Source: Pseudomonas sp. MWU13-2105
GTDB taxonomy: Bacteria > Pseudomonadota > Gammaproteobacteria > Pseudomonadales > Pseudomonadaceae
Direction of reading: 5' to 3'
Length of the DNA stretch: 64,000 nucleotides
NCBI RefSeq assembly: GCF_023242315.1
Contig: NZ_JALLIY010000004.1
Location: 248,001-312,000 of the forward strand
The notes under the pieces are model-generated. The model saw only the letters and a program-made list of their open reading frames with translations, made no database searches and was not told the DNA's origin. Positions 45,859-54,627 of the stretch are shown piece after piece; the first letter of the stretch is position 1, and every line of letters starts with the position of its first letter. A program made the position numbers and the translations under genes.

Positions 45859-47051
45859 TTAGAATATAGCTCCTTCCAATTTACCTTCCACCCTATAGAA
45901 GGAAGATCGGATAGGGCGATGAACTTACCTTTGCTAAATCCGTCGGGAAGAGAAATGTTTTTTAATTTCAACTCTTTTTTCAAAGTGGCGTCGTAGCACG
46001 CTTGCGCGGCAAGTAATGATTGGGGAGTTTCTTGATTAAATGTACCATGTGCTTGACGATGGATTTTCTTCCAGCTCATTTCACATTGTGCTGCAAGGCG
46101 AGCATCATCTTGGTGGGTGAAATCTCCCTCCTTTTTCAGATCTCGAATTAAGTCCGCCGTTGCAAGCATCTCAATTCCATGCTCAATGACGTCCTCATGA
46201 GGCAGGCCGATATCTGTTAACTGATAGCTGAAGGTACTAGTTAGAAACGAAAGGTCACCTAGCTGCTGGAAATGATAATACTTATCATAAAAGCGGTCAT
46301 AGTCTACTTCGTTGCTTCGGGAGGACCGCAATATTCGCTCGAACCCCATTTGAATTCTAAAGGTATCATACGTTATTATTACCTTTTCACCGCCGACGAT
46401 GCTTGCAATTTTGTATTCCTTGTAGGCGCCTACAACAAACTTTCGTGTATCGTCCAACTTGGTGTTAGGTACGGCCAAGTACAAAAGCTTGTCGTTTATC
46501 TGCTGAGTTACGGAAGCCGTGTCGGTATGGAAGTGGAATCGCTCTAAGATGAATTCTATTTCTTCTTTCTTTGCCGTTGCTAGCGCTTCCGCGTATTTGA
46601 ATATCGGATTTACTGAATCTGTCTTATCTTTCAGTGACTCTTTGGCTTTTATGTCCGTAAAAATATTACTGATTGCAGCGATGATTTTTTCTTTGTTAGC
46701 TTTTGCTGAGTTAAGTAGTACTATTAGATTTTGGTTGTTGAGGGTTTTATTTGAGTAAATTTGAAATGTGATATTTTTCCCTTGAGGTAGTTCGGGTAGT
46801 GATTTTAGCCAATTGTATAGCGTCTTCCAGAGATCAATGTCTCGCTCAGTTATATTTCCTCCTAAGAGGCTATGCTTTACTTGGATGAGACACAAGTCGT
46901 CACTAATGCTTTCGGTATGGATGTCGTCAAACACCTCCAAACCAATTTGCTCTCCAGGTTTTAACCCCAACAGAGTATTCACAAGCACTAGGTCTTGGTA
47001 CTCAAATCCTAAAGCGCTTTTATCTGCAGCTGTTTGTTCTAAGTGACCCAT
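45855..47051 (-). CDS. ABC-3C effector with N-terminal Cap4-like (DUF4297-type) nuclease domain
   Basis: The protein (about 398 residues) has two parts. Residues 10-200 show the restriction-endonuclease-like pattern G-FEYQ (Gln21 in the longer-start numbering), LEVFDDI (Glu41, Asp44, Asp45) and IQVK (Gln59 to Lys61), as in DUF4297/Cap4-type nucleases. The C-terminal part ends in the ABC-3C CTD-like region (IALSDLPSIGWKVNWKELY). ATG 47051 is preferred over 47057, since AGGA then lies 8 nt upstream. It is the first gene of the ABC-3C operon and the likely killing component. Confidence 0.8.
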   Translation of the reverse strand: MGHLEQTAADKSALGFEYQDLVLVNTLLGLKPGEQIGLEVFDDIHTESISDDLCLIQVKHSLLGGNITERDIDLWKTLYNWLKSLPELPQGKNITFQIYSNKTLNNQNLIVLLNSAKANKEKIIAAISNIFTDIKAKESLKDKTDSVNPIFKYAEALATAKKEEIEFILERFHFHTDTASVTQQINDKLLYLAVPNTKLDDTRKFVVGAYKEYKIASIVGGEKVIITYDTFRIQMGFERILRSSRSNEVDYDRFYDKYYHFQQLGDLSFLTSTFSYQLTDIGLPHEDVIEHGIEMLATADLIRDLKKEGDFTHQDDARLAAQCEMSWKKIHRQAHGTFNQETPQSLLAAQACYDATLKKELKLKNISLPDGFSKGKFIALSDLPSIGWKVNWKELYSK

Positions 47052-47299
47052 ACGCATCTTCCTGAAGCTATACGTCTAGAATTATTAGTTGTACATCCTT
47101 AGGGGCGAACCAATTAGGGGGGCTTGGCAGCGGAATCAAGAAGTGAATACTTCATTCTTCCCTGTCGGACATGCGGTTTGGTGTACGATGAGCCGACGCG
47201 GCCCATAACTACTCTACAGATTGCCGACGCAACCATGATGGCTCCTCCCTGATATGACCGCATCCATATTTATTCGCGGTCCGTAATCCAAGGATAGCA

Positions 47300-47629
47300 T
47301 TATGCCATGCCGCGCGATCGACTCGGGTGGCCTCCGTTACTCAAATGCCTCGAATTCCATTGCAAACTGGATCGGTTCCCCAGTCGCATCCAGATCAACG
47401 CAGTAGTGAGCCGGTAGTAATATCGAGTAGCGTCGGAACGGCCCTCAAGGTGGTGGACCAGAAACCAGCGCACGTGCTTGAGCTGCCAGGTCCAAGGGTT
47501 ATCCCGCTTCCATCGCTGCTGAATGGCGGCTTGCATGATTTGGGCTTGCCGTAGATGGCGTTGTTGCGTGACCTTCGAGCCGGTCAGTACGCCGCTCAGG
47601 AACAGCGCCATATCGAACGGTTTGGTCAC
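47300..47629 (-). CDS. Small protein paired with a tyrosine recombinase
   Basis: This 109-residue basic protein (SGVLTGSKVTQQRHLRQAQ...WTWQLKHVRWFLVHHL) has no recognised domain. Its ATG overlaps the recombinase stop codon (ATGA), and similar short basic genes often accompany recombinases of this kind, suggesting a recombination accessory factor. Confidence 0.65.
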   Translation of the reverse strand: MTKPFDMALFLSGVLTGSKVTQQRHLRQAQIMQAAIQQRWKRDNPWTWQLKHVRWFLVHHLEGRSDATRYYYRLTTALIWMRLGNRSSLQWNSRHLSNGGHPSRSRGMA

Positions 47630-48612
47630 GCTCGACCTCCAATGTAGGCCGAAACCACATCGATCCGATTATGCCCGAGCTCAACGCTGATCTGTTGTCG
47701 CGCCTGTTGATCAAGGTAGCGGTCAATGCGATAGCAGTGACCACCATTGACCGGTGCGGCATGGCCAGTGAGTTGCTCGTAACGTTCGCAGGCGTAGGCC
47801 GCTCGCAGTTCATGGAAACCCTTCAGCCCGTGTTCATGTAGCACTTCGCGGGCGGGGAGCACGGTCTGTTGCAGGAACACGGAGTAGCTTTCGTCTCGGG
47901 CCAGCAAATTGCGGCTGCTGGGTGGCGATGCCTTACGAGCAAGCTGCAATACCGCTTTCACCGGTTCATTGGCCACAACCCATCGCGGCGCTGATGCTCC
48001 TGAACGGCCGCCTTTGGTACCGTCCTGGATGTTGATGCGACCTAAGTGTTCGGCTTCGCTTTGCAGTCGTGGCAGGTCAGCCAGGATTGCTTCGCGCAGG
48101 CGCATGCCGGTTGCTCGGGCCAATAGGACAATCGCGGCCACCCGCTCGTGTTGCTGTTTGCCAAGCACCTCAATCACTCGCAGCACCTGTTGGTAGTCTT
48201 GGCCATCCGGCGCGCGGGTGCGTACGCTCGAGCGCTTCTGTCCCAACGCCTGGCTCGGACTGGCGATCCTCACGTCCTGATCACCGCGCAGCGCCGCGAG
48301 GGTGCGGTTGACGCTGCTCAGGCGGCTCTGCGCGGTAGCGATGCAGAGTTCACCTTGCTGGATCTGCTGGCGCAGATACGCGACGTAGTCTTGCAGCGTC
48401 CGTCGATCGATCTGACGCGCATCGTTGTAACCGGGGCCGTCCTCTGACCGACACCAACGCACGAACGCTTGCCAGCGATCACTATGCGCTTTGACCGTGG
48501 CGAAGTGGCCGCCGGCAAACAAATCCTTGAGCGCTTGTGGGCCGGCGTAGCTCAGTTGGCGGCCGTAGCCAAAGTTGCGACTATCACGCCGACCGACCAG
48601 AGCCATCATCAT
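47626..48612 (-). CDS. Tyrosine recombinase (integrase-domain protein)
   Basis: This 328-residue recombinase has an N-terminal SAM-like core-binding domain (FVRWCRSEDGPGYNDARQIDRRTLQDYVAYLRQQ) and a catalytic domain with Arg in ATGMRLREAIL, the HxLR box GFHELRAAYA, and the nucleophile Tyr in ELGHNRIDVVSAYIG. It differs from the P4-type integrase at 59.3 kb, so the island carries two recombinases. It is the third gene of a four-gene overlapping set. Confidence 0.87.
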   Translation of the reverse strand: MMMALVGRRDSRNFGYGRQLSYAGPQALKDLFAGGHFATVKAHSDRWQAFVRWCRSEDGPGYNDARQIDRRTLQDYVAYLRQQIQQGELCIATAQSRLSSVNRTLAALRGDQDVRIASPSQALGQKRSSVRTRAPDGQDYQQVLRVIEVLGKQQHERVAAIVLLARATGMRLREAILADLPRLQSEAEHLGRINIQDGTKGGRSGASAPRWVVANEPVKAVLQLARKASPPSSRNLLARDESYSVFLQQTVLPAREVLHEHGLKGFHELRAAYACERYEQLTGHAAPVNGGHCYRIDRYLDQQARQQISVELGHNRIDVVSAYIGGRA

Positions 48613-48943
48613 TACCGTTTTCGTTTGTTTGCAGAAAGAGCAACAGGGCTTTCCAGTGGGGGCTGAGCCTGTCCACCTGCTGCCAGTGTGTCGGGCGGAT
48701 CAGGAGGGCGTTCTCGTGGTGTTGCAACAGTGCCCCCTCCTCACGCAGTTGCTCGATCAGCCGGGCTAGGTGGGTAGGCTCCAGTGGTGGTGTGGCGACA
48801 GCGGCGACAGTGGCGACAACCCGCGTCGTTTCTGGCCTGGCGCATGGCGACATGGTGGTGACAGTAGCGGCGACACGCAGCGATTCAGGTTGCGGTTGAT
48901 GTTGCGCCTGGTAGCGGCGCACCGCGTCATTGAGGCGAAACAT
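48584..48943 (-). CDS. Small hypothetical protein of the recombinase module
   Basis: This 119-residue protein has a central Ala/Thr/Val-rich stretch encoded by repeated GCGACA-type DNA and a C-terminal globular part (HLARLIEQLREEGALLQHHE...LSPHWKALLLFLQ). It overlaps the DUF3987 gene by 17 bp and the recombinase gene by 29 bp. A degenerate relative of its central DNA occurs at 59170-59265. Function is unknown. Confidence 0.62.
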   Translation of the reverse strand: MFRLNDAVRRYQAQHQPQPESLRVAATVTTMSPCARPETTRVVATVAAVATPPLEPTHLARLIEQLREEGALLQHHENALLIRPTHWQQVDRLSPHWKALLLFLQTNENGNDDGSGRSA

Positions 48944-50327
48944 GGCGGACCTCGAAAGTTTTTCCGTCGCGGCTGCTCAGCCAGCGATGAGTGATCAGCA
49001 CGACCAATAAAGAAGCGGTATGGTCAGCGCTCTTGCGGGCAAAACGAGGGCCGTTGCGATTGACGTCGCGGATGGTGAAGTGGGTCCAGCCTTTCTGCAC
49101 CAGCCAGCGCAGCAGCCGATCCGCCTCTTCGCGTCGGCTATTGACCGGCTCCTGTTCGGTCAAGCGCTGGATCTCGGCCAGGTAGTAATCCATCAACGTG
49201 GAGGCGCGCTGGATGTGTGCTTCCTCCAACTGACTGGCCTCTTCAACCATGGCCAGCACGCCTGCGATGCGCAGCACATTCGCCGCGGCCTTGCCCGCGA
49301 CAGGCTGGACGCCGGCCAGCTCGTCGAACTCGCCAGACTGGCACTCGATGGTGTCGTGAATATCGATCCAGGCACGACGGGCACGGGGAGTCAGTTCCAG
49401 CGTGACGGGATTGAGTGATCCATCCTTGTGAAGCGACCAGGGCTTTTGCAGCAGGGCGGTGATCCGTTGTTGGTAGCGCTGGACTTTGGTATCTCTGGTC
49501 AGGTCGATTGCCTTGTAGAGTCGCTGGCCGGCCAGGCGCTCGGGCCAACTGATCAGGCAGCGGCCGAGGATGCCTTGGCCATTGATCACCGGGTCTTTGA
49601 ACAGCTGGTTGGCCAGGTAGGGCTGCAGCATCAGATGCAGGCTGAGGCGGCGGTCATAGGCGCGCAGGCTTTCTCCGGCCATAGAGCGGGCCCGGTCGAT
49701 AGGGCTGCCATCCCACAGTGTCGACAAGGTGGTGATCGCCTTGAGCAGATTCTCTTTGCTCATGGTGCTGCTGCCCAAGAACTGTCCACCTTCATCATTG
49801 AACAAGCCCATGCTGGGCAAGCCATGGCACAGACTTTTGACTAGGGCCTCAATGGTGGGCTCGGCAATGATCAGTCTCGGCGGAACTGGCTCGGACAGTT
49901 CACCGCCTTTCGCCTCGGCACACTCCGTTGAGGTTTTGGGTTTGGCCATGATGTTGGTGGCTGCGCGATAGGCTTTGAGCTTTTCCGCATACAGGGTCCA
50001 CTGCTGTCGTTCCCAGTCGCGCGCCGCCTTCAGTGCCAGCTGATCCACCGCGCTTTTACGATCACCCGAGGACGCCACCGTCAGTAGGTAGAGGGACAGC
50101 GGATAGGTTCGACCGTCGAGTTGGACATTGGCATGACCCTGGCTCACCAGGGCAGCAGTAGCCAGCACCGATTGCGCGGCCATGGCGCAGGGCACGCCGA
50201 TCACCTCGGCCAGCCGCTTGACCGCAGGGCCCAACAGATCCCCCAGTGCTTCGACCGGGTAGGGCAGTGGCGCCTGCTGATATTCCAGCAATGGTTGTGG
50301 TGGCTCGAACGCTTCGCACAGTTGCAT
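48927..50327 (-). CDS. DUF3987 (YfjI-like) protein, probable element replication/primase-helicase
   Basis: This 466-residue protein of the DUF3987/YfjI type is common in genomic islands and prophages. LTVASSGDRKSAVDQLALKAA is a P-loop-like segment (SGDRKS), and GLFNDEGGQFLGSSTMS corresponds to the Walker B region. ATG 50327 is used because AGGAG lies at 50334-50338; an in-frame ATG at 50366 lacks a good site. It is the first gene of the recombinase module. Confidence 0.8.
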   Translation of the reverse strand: MQLCEAFEPPQPLLEYQQAPLPYPVEALGDLLGPAVKRLAEVIGVPCAMAAQSVLATAALVSQGHANVQLDGRTYPLSLYLLTVASSGDRKSAVDQLALKAARDWERQQWTLYAEKLKAYRAATNIMAKPKTSTECAEAKGGELSEPVPPRLIIAEPTIEALVKSLCHGLPSMGLFNDEGGQFLGSSTMSKENLLKAITTLSTLWDGSPIDRARSMAGESLRAYDRRLSLHLMLQPYLANQLFKDPVINGQGILGRCLISWPERLAGQRLYKAIDLTRDTKVQRYQQRITALLQKPWSLHKDGSLNPVTLELTPRARRAWIDIHDTIECQSGEFDELAGVQPVAGKAAANVLRIAGVLAMVEEASQLEEAHIQRASTLMDYYLAEIQRLTEQEPVNSRREEADRLLRWLVQKGWTHFTIRDVNRNGPRFARKSADHTASLLVVLITHRWLSSRDGKTFEVRHVSPQ

Positions 50328-50469
50328 CGCAATTCTCCTGAGATTATCGACTTCGTCCTCACTCATCCCGCCACGGTTGTTGAGTGTTATCAGGGATCAA
50401 GGCCCCTGCGACCTGTGAGGTTTGTCCACTCACGCGGGACTGGCGGCTCCTTACGACCGAGAGCTTGGG

Positions 50470-50485
50470 CATCTCATGATCTGGC
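50470..50485. repeat. 16-bp repeat shared with 36153-36168
   Basis: catctcatgatctggc occurs in both places in the same orientation; extended leftward to cttgg, 21 of 22 bases match. It may mark a shared gene tail or a recombination site. Confidence 0.5.
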
Positions 50486-50746
50486 CTCCTGAACACTTCC
50501 GAAGAAGTGGGCGGGTGGAGGCTGCACTGGCTGACGAGACCGGTGCCGCGAGATCCTGAGTCGGGTGAAGGCAATGAGGCGATGACCGGGGCGTGCCTGA
50601 CTGTCAGTCAGGTGCAGTCCATTCCTTGGGCTGCGGCACCATCATCGGCATCGCTGTTGCTGGTGACTTCGGTGTTTGTCACGCCGATTGTCACGAGGGG
50701 GGAAGCAGCAAAGGCCCGTGCGAGCAGGGCTGCAGCAGTGTGATAT

Positions 50747-50781
50747 GCGCCCGTCTCTTTCCGGGAGAAAGAGACGGGCGC
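50747..50781. repeat. Perfect 14-bp inverted repeat with 7-nt loop
   Basis: GCGCCCGTCTCTTT/AAAGAGACGGGCGC lies in the gap between the recombinase module and hsdR. No T-run follows on either strand. Confidence 0.75.
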
Positions 50782-51138
50782 AGGTTGGCGCAAGGAAATG
50801 GCCACGCGGATAGGTTGCTGCAGGGCAGCTATGAAAGGGGATGAGTTGCCGCAGTGGGCACACTGATAAAAGTAGGCATCCATCACATCGCTGTGACCGT
50901 GCGAGCCGCCGGACGCTAATCGCACTTTGGGAGAACCACCACCATGTGGCGTAGCCTCAAAGGTTCTGGCTACCTGGGTGCTGTCGGGGACAGCGCTGGT
51001 ACAGCTCTGGTTTAGCGCTCGTTCTGCTCGCGGTCAACCGTATTTTGGGGGCGCTTTTGTCCCAATCGGTAGCGCTGGAAGACCTTGGAAGCCGGTGGCT
51101 TTCCATGGTCGGGTGGTCGTTCGTCGGTTTTTAATATG

Positions 51139-51233
51139 AGTGCGTAATTGCATGGACTTGACCATTTGCATTGTCACTGAGCAGTCAATTGCAGTCGTGC
51201 TGATCAACCGTTTTCATTCGACTTGACCAGCAC
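51139..51233. repeat. IS21-like end repeats, left of the type I R-M operon
   Basis: The stretch starts tgcgtaattgcat and contains several acttgacca / ctgatca units about 20 bp apart. The same pattern is found inverted at 58985-59095. IS21-family elements carry such multiple subterminal repeats; no istA or istB remains. Confidence 0.6.
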
Positions 51234-51311
51234 ACGCTGTGGTGACGACCGGCGGAGAACGGCCAGAAGTGGACGGTCGCCGTCCGCGACGAAGCCGTGT
51301 TAACCACTGAC

Positions 51312-51443
51312 TGGGCCGCGATATCCCCGTGGTAGGGCTAATCGGCGGCTACGACAAAGACCGCACAGCCCTGGCCGAGCACCACGGGATTCTGCATCAC
51401 AGCGTAGCGCGAGTATGGACAGAGCAGGGCTTGGGCTAAACGA
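51312..51443 (+). pseudogene. Unidentified C-terminal gene fragment
   Basis: The frame LGRDIPVVGLIGGYDKDRTA ... RVWTEQGLG, then stop, reads like the tail of a soluble protein. An in-frame TGA immediately before it and the absence of a start indicate a remnant. I do not recognise the parent family. Confidence 0.4.
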
Positions 51444-51615
51444 GCACAGCGATACCCATCGGCTGCGATCGCGGCAACTGCAAAAGAAATGATGGGTATC
51501 GCGCAGCTCAACTAATCCCACGAACCACGAACGCAGGCCCTTTCCAGCTAACACGTGGCGATTCACAATAGTCATGTTTTACTACGGGCCATATGAAGAT
51601 CGCAGAGCACCATCA

Positions 51616-54600
51616 ATGAGTGAGCAAAAAATCGAACAAAGCTTTATCGACAAGCTCGTTGAGCTCAAATATACCTACCGGCCCGACATTACCGACCGCG
51701 CCTCGCTAGAGCGCAATTTTCGTGAGAAATTCGAGGCCCTCAACCGCGTTCGCCTCACTGATGGCGAATTCGCCCGCCTGCTCGACGAGATCGTCACCCC
51801 TGATGTGTTTGCGGCGGCGCGCACTCTGCGCGAGCGTAATGCGTTCACCCGCGAAGACGGCACCCCGCTGAACTACACATTGGTCAACGTCAAAGATTGG
51901 TGCAAAAACAGCTTCGAGGTGGTCAACCAGCTACGCATCAATACCGACAACAGTCACCACCGCTTCGATGTGCTCATCCTCATCAACGGTGTGCCGTGCG
52001 TTCAAGTAGAGCTGAAAACACTGGGCGTCAATCCGCGCCGCGCCATGGAACAGATCGTCGAATACAAAAACGACCCCGGCAACGGCTACACCAAAACGCT
52101 GCTGTGTTTCCTGCAGTTGTTCATCGTCAGTAACCGCGACAACACCTACTACTTCGCCAACAATAACGCTCGTCATTTCTCGTTCAACGCCGATGAGCGC
52201 TTCCTACCCATCTATCAGTTTGCTGACGAGGCGAACAAAAAGATTACCTTCCTCGACAGCTTCGCAGAGACCTTCTTAGTCAAATGCACGCTTGGCCAAA
52301 CACTCAGCCGCTACATGGTGCTGATAGCCAGCGAGCAGAAGCTCATGATGATGCGCCCGTACCAAGTCTATGCAGTCAAAGCCATTGTCGACTGCATCCA
52401 GCAAAACTGCGGCAACGGCTATATCTGGCACACCACGGGCAGTGGCAAAACACTCACGTCCTTCAAAGCCTCCACCTTGCTCAAGGACAACTCTGACGTC
52501 GAGAAATGCCTCTTTGTGGTGGATCGCAAAGACCTCGACCGCCAGACCCGTGAAGAATTCAACAAGTTTCAGGAAGGCTGCGTCGAAGAAAACACCAACA
52601 CCGCTGCGTTGGTGCGTAGGCTGCTGTCCGAGGACTACGCCGACAAAATTATCGTCACCACCATCCAAAAGCTCGGCCTCGCCCTGGATGAAAACAGCAA
52701 ACGTAACAAGCAGCGCAAACGGAACGACCAGCTCACCTACAAAGAGCAGTTGGCCCCACTGCGCGAAAAACGCATTGTGTTCATCTTCGATGAATGCCAC
52801 CGCTCCCAGTTTGGCGAGAACCATAAAGCCATCAAAGAGTTCTTCCCCAAGGCCCAGCTCTTTGGCTTTACCGGCACACCCATCTTTGAAGAAAACGCCT
52901 CACGCGTAAAAGTGGAAGACGAGCAGGCCTCCTACCAAACCACGGAAGAACTGTTTCAGAAGCAGTTGCACGCTTACACCATTACCCACGCGATTGAAGA
53001 CACCAACGTGCTGCGCTTCCATATCGATTACTTCAAACCAGAAGGCAAAAAAACACCCAAGCCTGGGCAAGGCTTGGCCAAGCGTGCAGTAATCGAAGCC
53101 ATCCTCGCCAAGCACGACATGGCCACGGCCCAGCGTCGGTTCAATGCCATTTTGGCTACGGCCAGCATCAACGACGCCATCGAATACCACCGCCTGTTTG
53201 CCGAACTGCAACACGCCAAACAACTGGCCGACCCTGACTACCAGCCGCTGAATATCGCCTGCGTATTTTCGCCGCCTGCCGAAGGCAATGCGGACGTAAA
53301 GCAGATTCAGGAAGACCTGCCGCAAGAAAAGCAGGACAACGAAGAAGACCCTGAAGGCAAGAAAGCGGCGCTCAAAGCCATCCTGGCCGACTACAACACC
53401 CGCTACGGCAGCAATCACAGCATCAGCGAGTTCGATCTCTACTACCAGGACGTCCAAAAGCGCATCAAAGATCAACAGTGGCCCAATGCAGACCACCCGC
53501 ATACGCAGAAAATCGACATCACCATCGTGGTCGACATGCTGCTTACCGGCTTCGACTCCAAATACTTGAACACGCTGTACGTGGATAAAAACCTCAAGTA
53601 CCACGGTTTGATTCAGGCGTTCTCGCGTACCAACCGCGTACTTAACAGCACCAAGCCCTACGGCAACATTCTCGACTTCCGCCAGCAGCAAGAAGCTGTA
53701 GATATCGCCATTACCCGTTTCTCCGGCGAACAGTCCGGCAAACAGGCCCGCGAAATCTGGTTAGTGGAAAAAGCCCCCGTGGTTATAGAAAAACTACAGG
53801 TTGCAGTGCAAAAGATGGATGACTTTTTGCAATCGCAAGGTGTGGCCTGCGCCCCCGAGGCCGTGCATAACCTAAAAGGCGACGAAGCCCGCGCCGCTTT
53901 TATCAACCACTTCAAGGAAGTGCAGCGTCTCAAAACTCAACTCGACCAATACACCGACCTCACTGAAGACAACGCAGCCGCCATTGAGCACATCCTGCCC
54001 AAGGAAAATCTACTCGGCTTTCGCGGTGCTTACCTGGAAACGGCCCAGCGCCTTAAGGCCCAGCAAGATAAGAACGGTAAAGACGCTGCAGATGGTAAAA
54101 TCGACGCAGTGGACCAGCTCGATTTCGAGTTTGTACTCTTCGCTTCTGCTGTTATTGACTACGACTACATCGTGGGGCTGATGTCGCGCTTCTCGCAGCA
54201 GGAACCTAGCAAACAGAAGATGAGTCGCGATCAGCTTATTGGCCTGATACAGGCCGATTCCAAGTTTATGAACGAGCGCGAAGATATTGCCGCCTATATC
54301 TCCACCCTCAAAGCCGGTGAAGGCCTGAGCGAAACCGCTATCCGCAATGGCTATTCTCGCTTCAAACAACACAAAGATGCCGCCGAACTCGCCGACATCG
54401 CATGCAAGCATCACCTAGATCCAGCTGCCTTACAAAGCTTTGTTGATGGCATTATCCAGCGCATGATCTTCGATGGCGAACAGCTCAGCGACCTTATGGC
54501 TCCTCTCGACCTCGGTTGGAAAGCACGTGCCCATGCCGAACTGGCGCTGATGAAAGAACTGCATGACCTACTTATCAAGCGCGCCCAAGGCCGCGACATC

Positions 54601-54627
54601 TCAGGACTTAGCGCGTATGAGCAGTAA
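51616..54627 (+). CDS. hsdR: Type I restriction endonuclease subunit R
   Basis: This 1,003-residue translocase-nuclease uses ATP to pull DNA and cut at a distance. The N-terminal PD-(D/E)xK nuclease has Asp118 in HRFDVLILING and ELK (Glu132, Lys134). Two RecA-like motor domains follow, with Walker A TTGSGKT and DECH box (FIFDECHRSQFG), motif III FTGTP and motif VI QAFSRTNR, then a helical C-domain that contacts HsdM. ATG 51616 gives the family N-terminus MSEQKIEQSF; the frame is open to 51574. It is the first gene of the operon, overlapping hsdS by 11 bp. Confidence 0.96.
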   Translation: MSEQKIEQSFIDKLVELKYTYRPDITDRASLERNFREKFEALNRVRLTDGEFARLLDEIVTPDVFAAARTLRERNAFTREDGTPLNYTLVNVKDWCKNSFEVVNQLRINTDNSHHRFDVLILINGVPCVQVELKTLGVNPRRAMEQIVEYKNDPGNGYTKTLLCFLQLFIVSNRDNTYYFANNNARHFSFNADERFLPIYQFADEANKKITFLDSFAETFLVKCTLGQTLSRYMVLIASEQKLMMMRPYQVYAVKAIVDCIQQNCGNGYIWHTTGSGKTLTSFKASTLLKDNSDVEKCLFVVDRKDLDRQTREEFNKFQEGCVEENTNTAALVRRLLSEDYADKIIVTTIQKLGLALDENSKRNKQRKRNDQLTYKEQLAPLREKRIVFIFDECHRSQFGENHKAIKEFFPKAQLFGFTGTPIFEENASRVKVEDEQASYQTTEELFQKQLHAYTITHAIEDTNVLRFHIDYFKPEGKKTPKPGQGLAKRAVIEAILAKHDMATAQRRFNAILATASINDAIEYHRLFAELQHAKQLADPDYQPLNIACVFSPPAEGNADVKQIQEDLPQEKQDNEEDPEGKKAALKAILADYNTRYGSNHSISEFDLYYQDVQKRIKDQQWPNADHPHTQKIDITIVVDMLLTGFDSKYLNTLYVDKNLKYHGLIQAFSRTNRVLNSTKPYGNILDFRQQQEAVDIAITRFSGEQSGKQAREIWLVEKAPVVIEKLQVAVQKMDDFLQSQGVACAPEAVHNLKGDEARAAFINHFKEVQRLKTQLDQYTDLTEDNAAAIEHILPKENLLGFRGAYLETAQRLKAQQDKNGKDAADGKIDAVDQLDFEFVLFASAVIDYDYIVGLMSRFSQQEPSKQKMSRDQLIGLIQADSKFMNEREDIAAYISTLKAGEGLSETAIRNGYSRFKQHKDAAELADIACKHHLDPAALQSFVDGIIQRMIFDGEQLSDLMAPLDLGWKARAHAELALMKELHDLLIKRAQGRDISGLSAYEQ

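Larger units (their letters stand above)
50328..51615. other. 1.3-kb non-coding junction between recombinase module and type I R-M operon
   Basis: No intact gene is supported. It contains a 16-bp repeat (50470), a perfect hairpin (50747-50781), an IS21-like end (51139-51233) and a blocked fragment at 51312-51443. A 105-codon minus-strand frame at 50608-50925 with one CxxC (YQCAHCGNSS) spans the hairpin and is not convincing. Confidence 0.6.
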
